Source: JAOAPG01 sp963791575 (GTDB taxonomy: Bacteria; Acidobacteriota; Terriglobia; Terriglobales; Acidobacteriaceae). From it: a stretch of DNA of 64,000 nucleotides. The stretch is taken from the NCBI GenBank assembly GCA_963791575.1, contig CAWBSY010000023.1, positions 56,911 through 120,910 of the forward strand, written 5' to 3'. Shown piece by piece: positions 46,475 to 54,583 of the stretch. Below the pieces are notes generated by a model that saw only the letters and a list, made by a program, of their open reading frames with translations, was not told the origin of the DNA and made no database searches. A program made the translations under genes and the position numbers. Each line of letters starts with the position of its first letter. The first letter of the stretch is position 1.

Positions 46475-47367
46475 ACCCTTACTTCCTTGGCCTGGGCCTC
46501 TCGGGCTGTGTAATTCCCCGGGATCGCGCGACGAAGCGCAACCTCTTCCGTAGCCACAGCTACAAACTGGTCAGTCTCGGCGAAGAGCAACGGCTTGAAA
46601 GAGAAAGGATCCTTTACAAAACCGAACGCTTTGTCAGTAGCCACAAGACAACTGAAGGAGCCATCCAACTCGGTAATCATGGATTGCAGAGCCGTCTGAA
46701 GGTCATTCCCCTGGCGCAGTTTGTCGGCTAGAAATGTGGCCACGATCTCAGAATCGTTTTCCGTATAAAAGCGCGCGCCTCGCTGTTTATAAATGCGGCG
46801 CAGCTGATGGTAGTTCGTGATATGACCGTTGTGCACAATCGCGAGGTCGGCATATCCGTGCCCCCAGAATGGTTGGGAGTGACTCAGGTCAACAACCGAT
46901 TCAGTGGAAAGCCGTGTGTGGCCGATTCCATACTTACCCTGGAACTTCGAGATGTGGAAGGCCTTTTCCAGGCGCTCCGGAGAACCTACTTCTTTCACGA
47001 TCTCCAGCCGCCGCCCAACACTCACTACTTCCACGTCATGACCCACTGACTCTATCTTTGACAGAAATGGTTTCAGGTTGTCGACTTCTTTAAAGATAAA
47101 GCGCACATACGCATCCGCCCGCGAGAATTGTTCGCCGCCGAACTCCTTCGCCAATTCCGTGACCAGTCGTGCGCGCTCGGCAAACTCGCCACCGTCTCCG
47201 AGTTTTACTTGCGCTACCAGTTGCCGGGGTGGATGCGATCCAAACATCGCTACCCCCACCGAATCTGGGCCACGGCACGCCAACGCCTCCAGCATGCAGA
47301 GCAATCGCTCCCCGACCGCTGTTTTTTTCACCGTTGTTTTATCGAAGTATCCTACGATTCCGCACAT
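46462..47367 (-). CDS. mgsA: N-methylglutamate synthase glutaminase subunit (class II amidotransferase, GlxB-like)
   Basis: 301-residue Ntn-type class II glutamine amidotransferase. Catalytic Cys2 follows the initiator Met (MCGIVGYFDK), and GHTRLSTES and NGHITNYHQLRR match the Arg and Asn/Gly signature of the glutaminase domain. In the methylamine system it releases methylamine from gamma-glutamylmethylamide instead of ammonia from glutamine. It is the first gene of an eight-gene leftward operon (mgsABC-mgdBCDA-gmaS). The intergenic GTATAC-type palindrome lies immediately upstream of its ATG at 47367. Confidence 0.86.
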   Translation of the reverse strand: MCGIVGYFDKTTVKKTAVGERLLCMLEALACRGPDSVGVAMFGSHPPRQLVAQVKLGDGGEFAERARLVTELAKEFGGEQFSRADAYVRFIFKEVDNLKPFLSKIESVGHDVEVVSVGRRLEIVKEVGSPERLEKAFHISKFQGKYGIGHTRLSTESVVDLSHSQPFWGHGYADLAIVHNGHITNYHQLRRIYKQRGARFYTENDSEIVATFLADKLRQGNDLQTALQSMITELDGSFSCLVATDKAFGFVKDPFSFKPLLFAETDQFVAVATEEVALRRAIPGNYTAREAQAKEVRVWQT

Positions 47368-47376
47368 ATCAGTTTG

Positions 47377-47393
47377 GTATACTTATAGTATAC
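47377..47393. promoter_or_regulatory. GntR-type operator GTATACttataGTATAC in the mgs-purU divergent promoter
   Basis: Two copies of GTATAC with a 5-bp spacer, itself near-palindromic and including the perfect palindrome TAGTATACTA (47386-47395). It lies 10 bp upstream of mgsA and about 30 bp upstream of purU. Similar TGTATACA-like sites serve many FadR-type GntR regulators, one of which is encoded 0.9 kb away. Confidence 0.7.
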
Positions 47394-47424
47394 TACAGGT
47401 ATTACAAAAGGATCACTAATTATT

Positions 47425-48276
47425 TTGCGCTCCGGAATTCTTTTAATCGATTGCCCCGACCGCCCCGGTCTGGTGGCCGCCATTGCCCAGTTTCTTTACG
47501 CCCAGGGCGGCAACATATTGAATGCGGACCAGCACCAAGACAACGAAGCAGGAAAGTTTTTCATGCGGATCGAGTGGTCACTCGACGGGTTCGATCTCAA
47601 TGAGGCTGCTTTCCGTCAACAATTTGCCCGCCTCGCCGACGAATTCAGGATGACATCAACGCTGGCCTGGGCCGGACACCGTCTGAGAATTGCGCTCTTC
47701 GTTTCTCGCTATCAGCATTGTCTGATCGATCTGCTACACCGGCACCAGATTGGGGAACTGGAGGGCGACATAGCCTTTGTGGTCAGCAATCATCAGGATG
47801 CAAGGTCTTTAGCTGATTTCTATGGTGTGCCCTTCCATCATTTCCCGGTTACGTCCGCAAACAAACTTGAAGTGGAAGAGCGCGAAATCGAGTTGCTGGA
47901 AAACAGTCATATTGATCTCGTGGTGCTGGCCCGCTACATGCAGGTTTTGTCTCCGCCATTTGTGGCCCGATTTCCGAAGCGAATCATCAATGTCCACCAC
48001 TCCTTCCTTCCAGCTTTTACCGGCGCCAAGCCTTATCATGCGGCGTTCGAGCGTGGTGTAAAACTGATTGGCGCTACCAGCCACTACGTCACCGAGCAAC
48101 TGGACGAGGGACCAATCATTGAGCAAGACGTCGCTCGCGTATCTCACCGCGACCAAGTGCACGATCTTATCCAGAAGGGGCGGGACTTGGAACGCGTAGT
48201 GCTCTCGCGCGCTGTACGCTGGCACCTGCGACGTCGTATTCTGTTTTACGGAAATAAAACGGTTGTTTTCGATTGA
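47425..48276 (+). CDS. purU: Formyltetrahydrofolate deformylase
   Basis: 283 residues. N-terminal ACT domain GILLIDCPDRPGLVAAIAQF (about 4-23), then a formyltransferase-fold domain with the catalytic Asn-His-Asp set in INVHHSFLPAFTGAKPYH (about 191-208) and EQLDEGPIIEQD. It hydrolyses 10-formyl-THF to formate and THF. Placed divergent to the mgs-mgd operon and coupled to the GntR gene, it probably drains the C1 unit from N-methylglutamate oxidation. The start is TTG at 47425 with AAAAGGA about 12 nt upstream. It stops with a 4-bp overlap into the next gene. Confidence 0.9.
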   Translation: MRSGILLIDCPDRPGLVAAIAQFLYAQGGNILNADQHQDNEAGKFFMRIEWSLDGFDLNEAAFRQQFARLADEFRMTSTLAWAGHRLRIALFVSRYQHCLIDLLHRHQIGELEGDIAFVVSNHQDARSLADFYGVPFHHFPVTSANKLEVEEREIELLENSHIDLVVLARYMQVLSPPFVARFPKRIINVHHSFLPAFTGAKPYHAAFERGVKLIGATSHYVTEQLDEGPIIEQDVARVSHRDQVHDLIQKGRDLERVVLSRAVRWHLRRRILFYGNKTVVFD

Positions 48277-48920
48277 CTCCCGTCACCAAAGCGAAGGCCC
48301 AGAAGTTGGGCGAGGTCGAACGCGTCTACTGGATACTGCGCGACTGGCTCATCACTGCCAAGTTGGCTCCGGGCGAATTTTTGTCTGAGCAGGACCTCGC
48401 GGTGCGATGCCGCACAAGCCGCACTCCGGTACGTGAGGCGTGCACCCGACTCATGCAGGACAAGTGGCTGTCTCGCATACCTCGCAAGGGATTTATGGTG
48501 ACACCCATTTCCGTCCGCGACATCATTGACATGTATGAGTACAGGAAATTGCTCGAGTGTTTCGCGGCTGAAAAAGTGGCGGCCAATGCGACTCCTGAAC
48601 AAATCGAGGAGTTGCACTCCATCGTGGCTCCCGAAGTTGCGCCGCATGCCGATCTGTCCGACATCCTGCGCGCCAATACTCAATTCCACCGGAAGCTGTC
48701 GGATCTGGCAGGCAACGAGAGAGTTAAAAGCCAACTCCAGTTGACGCTGGGCTACGTCAGCCGCCTCGATACTCTCTGCACACAAACTGTGCCTGGATGG
48801 ATAGGTCATGCAGACATTCTTACAGGCATCGAGACACACCAATCCGCCGAAGCTCGCAACGCTATGGCAGTGCACATTGACTCGTCTCGAGACAAGATGA
48901 TCAACCTTTTCAGTCGATGA
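48273..48920 (+). CDS. GntR family regulator, FCD (FadR) subfamily
   Basis: 215-residue regulator. Winged-helix N-terminal domain (about 15-80; LSEQDLAVRCRTSRTPVREA is the recognition region), then the all-helical FCD ligand domain (about 85-215, with YRKLLECFAAEKV, ANTQFHRKLSDLAGNERV and ETHQSAEARNAMAVHIDSSR including metal-ligand His residues). It starts at TTG 48273 overlapping the purU stop by 4 bp. It probably controls the divergent mgs-mgd-gmaS operon and purU via the GTATAC palindrome at 47377. The effector could be methylamine, N-methylglutamate or a carboxylate. Confidence 0.88.
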   Translation: MTPVTKAKAQKLGEVERVYWILRDWLITAKLAPGEFLSEQDLAVRCRTSRTPVREACTRLMQDKWLSRIPRKGFMVTPISVRDIIDMYEYRKLLECFAAEKVAANATPEQIEELHSIVAPEVAPHADLSDILRANTQFHRKLSDLAGNERVKSQLQLTLGYVSRLDTLCTQTVPGWIGHADILTGIETHQSAEARNAMAVHIDSSRDKMINLFSR

Positions 48921-49004
48921 TTCTCATTCTCAATGAAAGCGGGCTGAGCTGAGTTTAGTCAATCGGTCGACGAATACCTGACAAGAATGGTTCGCTGTGG
49001 AATC

Positions 49005-49143
49005 TGAGGCAGTCACTATCAGCCCCAGGGATCCATGGGATACTTCCCGCAGGCCTAAAGCTGACAGAGCACGGGAAATTTCTGGCAATGCCGCCGAGTA
49101 TAGATCGTTCGGCAACGCTGGGTTTCCGTTGCGTCCAGGATCC
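49005..49143 (+). pseudogene. 3' remnant of a SUMF1-domain gene
   Basis: Translation in shifting frames gives GSHYQPQGSMGYFPQA, then LTEHGKFLAMPPSIDRSATL and GFRCVQD, closely paralleling the last about 45 residues of the SUMF1 fusion at 9808 (for example LAEHGKLLMMAPSKDRSATV). A frame break and stop occur inside. It is a leftover of a second copy whose front has been lost. Confidence 0.7.
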
Positions 49144-49312
49144 CAGTTTCGGCCTGAGAGCCGAGCTCGCGCAGTTCAGTGGCTAGCTTTTGGCCTTCAT
49201 CGTCGTGTCGACCAGAAACAACGACCCGCGCTCCATCATGCGAGAAGGCCACAGCCGTGGCGCGACCGATGCCGGTCAGCGCTCCGGTCATTAAAACTAC
49301 AGGTAAACTCAT
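49144..49312 (-). pseudogene. 5' remnant of a short-chain dehydrogenase/reductase gene
   Basis: From ATG 49312, with AAGGAGG upstream, the sequence gives the classical SDR start: VVLMTGALTGIGRATAVAF (TGxxxGIG) and GARVVVSGRHDDEG. It reads cleanly for about 53 codons to GSQA, then runs into the SUMF1 remnant lying on the other strand. The catalytic YxxxK and C-terminus are absent. The junction at about 49143 is a recombination breakpoint. Confidence 0.7.
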
Positions 49313-49489
49313 AAACTGCCTCCTTAATCTGGAACCCATGCAGGTCAGGCATGACTTCCCTGCCCCCCAAAGCTGCTTTCGGAGTAGCTCACATCACCTA
49401 GTTAGATCGAGAAGTGCGCTATTGGTAGCGCCGTTGGAGAGAAAACTTTGTTAGGCTGGCATCGATGCTTCCCATGCATGGGAGTGGGA

Positions 49490-50390
49490 ATGGAATTACG
49501 ACATCTTCGTTACTTCGTCGCGGTAGCCGAAGCGGGAAGCCTGACGGTTGGCAGCACAGCGAATGCTGCACACGTCGCAACCTCCGTTGAGCCGGCAAAT
49601 TCGAGATCTTGAAGAGAAGTGGGTACCGAACTCCTGATACGAAGAGCTCGCGGTATCGAACTGACACCGGCGGGTGCGCCTTTCTAGATCACGCCCGCTC
49701 ATTACTGTCGCAGGTTGAAACGGCAGGGGAAGCTGCACGCCGGGTCGCTCGTCCCGCCAAACCATGCTTCACCATGGGCTTTCTCACTGGACACGAATTG
49801 ACCGGGATGCCTGAAGCCTTGCAAATCTTGCCCGACGAGTTGCCTAATATCGACGTCATGATATCGAGTCAATATTCCCCGCTGCTTGCGGAGGGCCTTT
49901 CGAAAGGAAAAATCGATGCGGCCTTTCTTCGACGGGAACAAGGGGGGCCAGACTTGGCGTTCCGTCTTGTTGTGAAGGAGCCTTTGATGGTGATCTTGCC
50001 TAGTGACCACCGTCTCACGGCACTTACGGCGATCAGTCCGAGAGATCTAGCAGGCGAAACATTTGTGACGGTGTCTAACACAGCTCCTGTACTGCGTGTG
50101 GTCATCGACAATTACCTGAAGCGCTCCGGAATCAAAATCACTCCAGTCACGAGGCAGACCATCTCGCCATGGGAATGTCATTAATAGCGTCGACCCGCGG
50201 CGTAGGGCTGCTACCTACTTACGCACAGAACTTTCTCCCTTCGTCTGTAATGAGCCGCTCTCTGAAGGGAGATGTGCCAACTGTCGATCTGGTCCTCGGC
50301 TACAGGAAGTCGAACCAGTCGCCGATCCTCAAGCTCTTGCTTTCGAGATTGGACGAGTTGGTCGCTCGTGCGTCGAATAAGACCCGATAA
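49490..50390 (+). pseudogene. LysR-family regulator, multiply frameshifted
   Basis: Starts MELRHLRYFVAVAEAGSLTV. It needs at least four frame corrections to give RMLHTSQPPLSRQIRDLEE, TELLIRRARGIELTPAG, the effector domain (FTMGFLTGHELTGMPEALQI, VKEPLMVILPSDHRL) and the C-terminus MSLIASTRGVGLLPTYAQNF. Total span equals a normal LysR of about 300 residues, so almost nothing is deleted; it has simply decayed. With this number of lesions error is an unlikely sole explanation. Confidence 0.82.
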
Positions 50391-50632
50391 GACTCGAAAT
50401 GCACCCTAGCAAATGACTGTGGAGTCCTTGAAGCAGCGGCGACCCTGATGTTGAATGCTTTCGGCTGGATGAGTATCGAGAGACGTACTTGTAGTGATTA
50501 AAGGAGCCAACTCTCGGATTGTCGGCCATTCGCCCAGAATCGAGGTCAAGTGCCAGGCTGCAACGGGTGGATTCTTTTGTCAACCCGGGGACTGGCTGGG
50601 CCACTACCAAGACGTGACCAAACAATAAAACA

Positions 50633-51050
50633 ATGGCGACCCGCACGCATATTCTCGTATCTGAAGTAGTCTTCGTGGTAGTGACCCTGATCGCCTTTAG
50701 CGCTTTAGCCTTCGCTTGGAAGAATTGGCGACTGAAACAGGCAAGGTCGAACTTCCAGCTTGGCGCCAAGCGGCAGCTAACCTCGGTTTTCTGGCTGTGG
50801 CCGCGCAGGCTGCGTTATTTATTGCATCGTGGACTCATATCGCGCGTGATTACGTTCTCTTCGCACGCTGGGCACGTTGGGTACTTCCGTCATTTCTTGT
50901 GGCGTTGCCTTGTGTCTCGCTGGGAAGGGAGCGTCTCGCTGGTGGCTTCTTTCGTCATCGGTTCTGCTCTTCGTAATCTGTTTTTTTATCGTGCTAAGTG
51001 GTGATCTCTTCGAGGAGCCATTGCGACTCTACTTCCTCGAACTTATATAA
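50633..51050 (+). pseudogene. Small membrane protein, frameshifted twice
   Basis: Three frames in succession give one hydrophobic protein of about 138 residues: HILVSEVVFVVVTLIAFSAL, then FLAVAAQAALFIASWTHIAR with WARWVLPSFLVALPC, then LLSSSVLLFVICFFIVLSGD. About four TM segments are seen. Shifts lie near 50715-50750 and 50930-50940. No family is recognised. Confidence 0.6.
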
Positions 51051-51293
51051 ATTGGAGCCGTGAAAGCCACCACGCGACGAGCACTTGCAAAAGAGAACCT
51101 GTCGATGCAAGATTAACTTACAATTTTTGGAAATCTATACGTCACTTTAAGGAGTCAAGGAGAATTTGATTGGCTGGTTTGAAATCGCAGCTTCCGAAAC
51201 ACAGAATCTCGAAGATGGGGTAACGATGCTGTGTGAGGAAAGCGCAAACAAGGGAACTACGCCACGGCGAGGAGGACCAGAACGCCTGAAAAA

Positions 51294-52797
51294 TCAGGCA
51301 GGCGGTAGTAATTCCATTTGCGTGGCTGGCGAGGCCTGAGCCGCGAATCTGCGTAGGAAGGCTTTGCCACTCCCGGTCATCCCGAGAATCAGCGTGTGCG
51401 CGACTTCACGATTGTGCAGGTTCAAAAAATATGGCGTGCTGTTGTCGGTTTCGAGGGCGGCCAGATACTCCGTCCCGAGATGATCGTTCGTTTTTTCGCC
51501 GGGAAGGATCGTAAACAGAAACGACAAGTCGGCGTAATTTGTGTTCAGCAGATACAGCCTGCGGAGGTTCAGTGCATAGTTGCCCGGAACGGCTGCAAAA
51601 TAGGCGTTCAGTTGGTTGTAGGTCTCCGCAAACAGATTGCCATCCGCATTGGTGAAGACGCGGGTAAAGTCGGCCACCAGTTGATCGAGTTCTGTTTGTG
51701 ATTGGCCATATAGCACAATCGTGAGCGAGAAATCACCAAGCGACTGACCGTCGCCGAGCGCGCGCAGGCAATCTCCAAGATTCTCAATATCGGCCTGCTT
51801 GGACTCGTCCACCAGTACATCCCGTGGGTTCGTTTTCGTCGGGTCGTTGCCCATCTGGGAGACAAACTCCGTCTTCGACATATTGAAGTGGCGGCGACGC
51901 TTGTTTACTTCTTTGCGCGCTTTGTCCGCGGGGAGCGGAATCCATTCCGTGACAACATAGAAATTGGCCGGAATCTTCAGCAACGCGTCGAGTACCAGCG
52001 GCCGCGTCTCCGTGATGGCCTCTTTCATGGTCAATACGCGAACGATGTGATCGCCGACCCGAAGATGATCGCGTTCCGCTTCGATGTCGGAATTGACCAC
52101 CTGATAGTCGAGAAACTGTGCGGACTGAGGCCTGCCCGCAACGCGCCAGTCGTCATAATTCAGCAAGCGGCGGAAAAACCTGAACTGTCCCTGCTGGTTC
52201 AGGATCTCGATTTGCATGAAATCTGTTAGTTGGCGAGCGAATGCCTGCACGTGCTGGTCGAGCCGTCGAAGATCGTTTTCGATGTGCGTAGCAACAGCGT
52301 CTTCATGCTGTCGTTGGTGAACTGCGATTTGAGTTCAGTAATTGCGCCCTCTGGATCGCGAATGAGGCGAGCGAGCGCCGTGCCCACGCCGGTCTTCGAC
52401 CTGGCGCCTTCGAGCAGCACGCAATAGTAGATTTCAACTTGATAAAGATTGTCCCGCTTGGCTTCAAAGAACTTCCGCCTCTGGTCGATCGCTGCTTCGA
52501 CAATCGGTTCGTCATATTTTGCGAACGGGATGTCCGGGCGATTTGATTTGAAGAGGTATTGGTAAACGTGAAAGCCGGGCCAAACGCTTTCAGCGCAGAT
52601 TCCAATCGTTTCACCGCGTACTCCTGTTCCGAATGGTCCAGACTCTCGTAGTCCACCCCGGAAATACTCAGAACCATGCCCAAGTCCCCGCTCTTGGTAA
52701 GGAATGCCGTCTCACTCCAGAAGCCGTACAGGTTGATGTGGTCATTGAGAGCCGCACTGTCTTTCCACGGCTTGATGACCTTATCGAGACGCAGCAT
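51294..52797 (-). pseudogene. virB4: VirB4-type conjugation ATPase, broken and truncated at Walker A
   Basis: Leftward reading needs two frame corrections (near 52560 and 52270) to give a continuous VirB4 N-terminal half: WSETAFLTKSGDLGMVLSIS, ARSKTGVGTALARLIRDPEG and FARQLTDFMQIEILNQQGQF. Residues near the end give FLNLHNREVAHTLILG followed by MTGSGK, the Walker A motif. After GSGK the sequence becomes unrelated (AFLRRFAAQASPATQMELLP) and stops at 51294. Walker B and the C-terminal ATPase core are lost. It overlaps virB3 by 1 bp. Confidence 0.82.
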
Positions 52798-53099
52798 CAG
52801 ACCACCTCCACACGGGGCACTTGCTGTTTGGCCGCGTCATAGCGGAGCTTGTAGCGTTCGGACTTTGCCATGATGCGAAGGAATGCCGGATCGCTGTTTG
52901 TCACCCATTGACCAAAGGCAAAACCGCCGATGAAGACTGCGAGGCCAGCCAGAATGGAATTGAAGAGATTGAAGGCTCCGACCGCGCCGACGCAGACGAA
53001 GTAGAACAGGGTGCGCTCAACGCCCAAGTAGGTAAGTGGCTTATGTAGACTCTTGAAGACTCGATTTGTGCGGTGCTTCTGCTGTGGTTGCTCTGGCAT
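52797..53099 (-). CDS. virB3: VirB3-like type IV secretion inner-membrane protein
   Basis: 100-residue protein with two adjacent hydrophobic helices (about 32-72) after the typical N-terminal segment RVFKSLHKPLTYLGVERTLF. It is a component of the T4SS inner-membrane platform, usually next to VirB4, as here with TGATG overlap. A start further upstream (53162) would overlap the virB2 end. It is intact but functionally orphaned because virB4 is truncated. Confidence 0.78.
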   Translation of the reverse strand: MPEQPQQKHRTNRVFKSLHKPLTYLGVERTLFYFVCVGAVGAFNLFNSILAGLAVFIGGFAFGQWVTNSDPAFLRIMAKSERYKLRYDAAKQQVPRVEVV

Positions 53100-53143
53100 A
53101 CGTCCTCGTCTAAAGATGAGTGAAAGGTAGCCGCCAAGGGCGT

Positions 53144-53479
53144 CTATACGCCCCAGAGCCAACTCAGGACATTTACGGCGAGGACGGCAATCCCCGTTCC
53201 GGCGGCAACGCCAGCCAGCGCCTTTTTTGCACCGGGTTCACCGTGGGCGAAGCCATAGCCGCCGATGACAATAGCGACCAGACTTGCAACCTTCGCTATG
53301 GTGCCAGTGAAAAGGGCTTGGATCGCGTTAAAGCCGGTGTCGAACGGTGAACCCTGTGCCATCGCGGCCATAGACAGGAAAAACAGCGTAAGAATAGCGG
53401 CGGTTCGACGTGCCCACTTCCACTGACGAACGGACCAGGCTCGGCGTACGAGGTGGATTTGGAACCAACGTGATGACAT
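53144..53479 (-). CDS. virB2: VirB2/TrbC-like pilin
   Basis: 111-residue prepilin. A signal segment (RTAAILTLFFLSMAAMA, about 23-39) is followed by a mature region with two hydrophobic helices (LFTGTIAKVASLVAIVIGGYG and ALAGVAAGTGIAVLAVNVLS). AGGAG lies 5-6 nt upstream of the ATG at 53479. It is first of a virB2-virB3-virB4 run, the order found in conjugative T4SS loci. Confidence 0.78.
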   Translation of the reverse strand: MSSRWFQIHLVRRAWSVRQWKWARRTAAILTLFFLSMAAMAQGSPFDTGFNAIQALFTGTIAKVASLVAIVIGGYGFAHGEPGAKKALAGVAAGTGIAVLAVNVLSWLWGV

Positions 53480-54217
53480 TTTCGCTCCTGGAACAGCTAG
53501 AATCTGTTGCGCGTGGCGCAAAACTATTCCCACTCAATCTTCATGTCTAATCACATCTCGTTATAACGTTATTCCTTGGGGTTATCGGTCCGGGAAGTGA
53601 CAGTGATCCGGTCGGACAAGTTTGGAGTCGAGGCTCGGATCAGGAACTTCTATCCATGCCGCAAGAAAGGAAATATCGTTATCACTTCAATAAACTTGTG
53701 TGTGCCCGACACAATGTCTCCATGACCTGTGCGACTGATACAGTGGGCCTGATGAGCGCCGGACGCGGCGGGATTTACTGCCACACTAAGCATTTTCTGG
53801 CGCTTTCGTTGATTGATTTTGTTGTGCTTAAGCCTCGCCTTCTCAATAAGCAACGCATCCGCGCAGCGGCATGGTCAAGGAACATTTTGTGTGGCGCACC
53901 GGCGGGAGCCGCTTTTCATAACCTGCAGGAATAACGTTATAACAAGCCGTTATTGGACAGCGCGGTAGAAACCAGTCAATTTGGTTGACTATCGCCGGTC
54001 CCGTACAGATTTGACCAGCCGAGGAGGGCAACGGGCGATTTCAAATCGCCGTGCCAGACTTTGATAATGGTAAGTACGTCAGCATCGTCACGGATAGGCA
54101 TTCGAATCCGGGGCAGTCGCCAAGAGAAGATTGTATGTCGACCTTGATGCAAGTACTGTTCAAAATCTCGATTGGGGTTGGCATCGCGTATCGAGAGTGT
54201 GCGACAGCGAGGACTCC
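53480..54217. other. Intergenic region with inverted-repeat element and palindrome
   Basis: 738 bp between virB2 and the excisionase-like gene. It contains the 384-bp segment bounded by 16-bp inverted repeats and the palindrome GGCGATTTcAAATCGCC at 54034-54050. A 92-codon open frame inside (53656-53934) has no recognisable features. Confidence 0.5.
53560..53943. repeat. MITE-like segment with perfect 16-bp terminal inverted repeats
   Basis: GTTATAACGTTATTCC at 53560-53575 and its exact reverse complement at 53928-53943 bound 352 bp; similarity continues inward for about 10 more bases (GGTTAT shared). No transposase is encoded and no target-site duplication is seen. It may be a nonautonomous element or a pair of recombinase/regulator sites. 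Confidence 0.6.
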
Positions 54218-54583
54218 ATGTCAACCCAGCCTGGTTCGATCAGCTCTGCCATTTCGACATTGTCGGAGTTCGAAAAAATTGATTCGGCGGAGTTTGCTAA
54301 ACGCATTTCGATGACGGAATCTTGGGTTCGTAATCAGACCCGTAACAACTGCCACGACCCTATTCCCCATGTTAAGCTGGGCCGATATGTCCGTTTCGAG
54401 TGGAACAGCCCCGAACTTAACACCTGGTGGGACCGTCGCCGTAAGGGCAATTCGGCATCGATATCAGGCGGGTCAACTGAAGCCACAGGACGGTTCTTGG
54501 TACGCCCGGTTCTACGACGAAGTCTCGGACGGGAACGGGGAGCCGAGATCGAAAGAAAGATGGAAGAAGCTCGGTCGCATTGA
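54218..54583 (+). CDS. Excisionase-like HTH protein (possibly read through)
   Basis: From ATG 54218 with GAGG 5 nt upstream, 121 codons. Residues about 19-75 form a MerR/Xis-type winged helix (DSAEFAKRISMTESWVRNQT, HVKLGRYVRFEWNSPELNTW). The natural end is probably just after DRRRKGN; the tail overlaps the integrase frame by 215 bp, so a frameshift or lost stop is possible. It would guide integrase-mediated excision of the island. Confidence 0.6.
   Translation: MSTQPGSISSAISTLSEFEKIDSAEFAKRISMTESWVRNQTRNNCHDPIPHVKLGRYVRFEWNSPELNTWWDRRRKGNSASISGGSTEATGRFLVRPVLRRSLGRERGAEIERKMEEARSH

Noticed and set aside
48246..48875. 209-codon leftward frame opposite the GntR gene
   Set aside because: The GntR frame has full domain structure; the antisense frame has none.
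53656..53934. 92-codon open frame inside the inverted-repeat segment
   Set aside because: No Shine-Dalgarno, no family pattern and low-complexity composition; probably not a gene.
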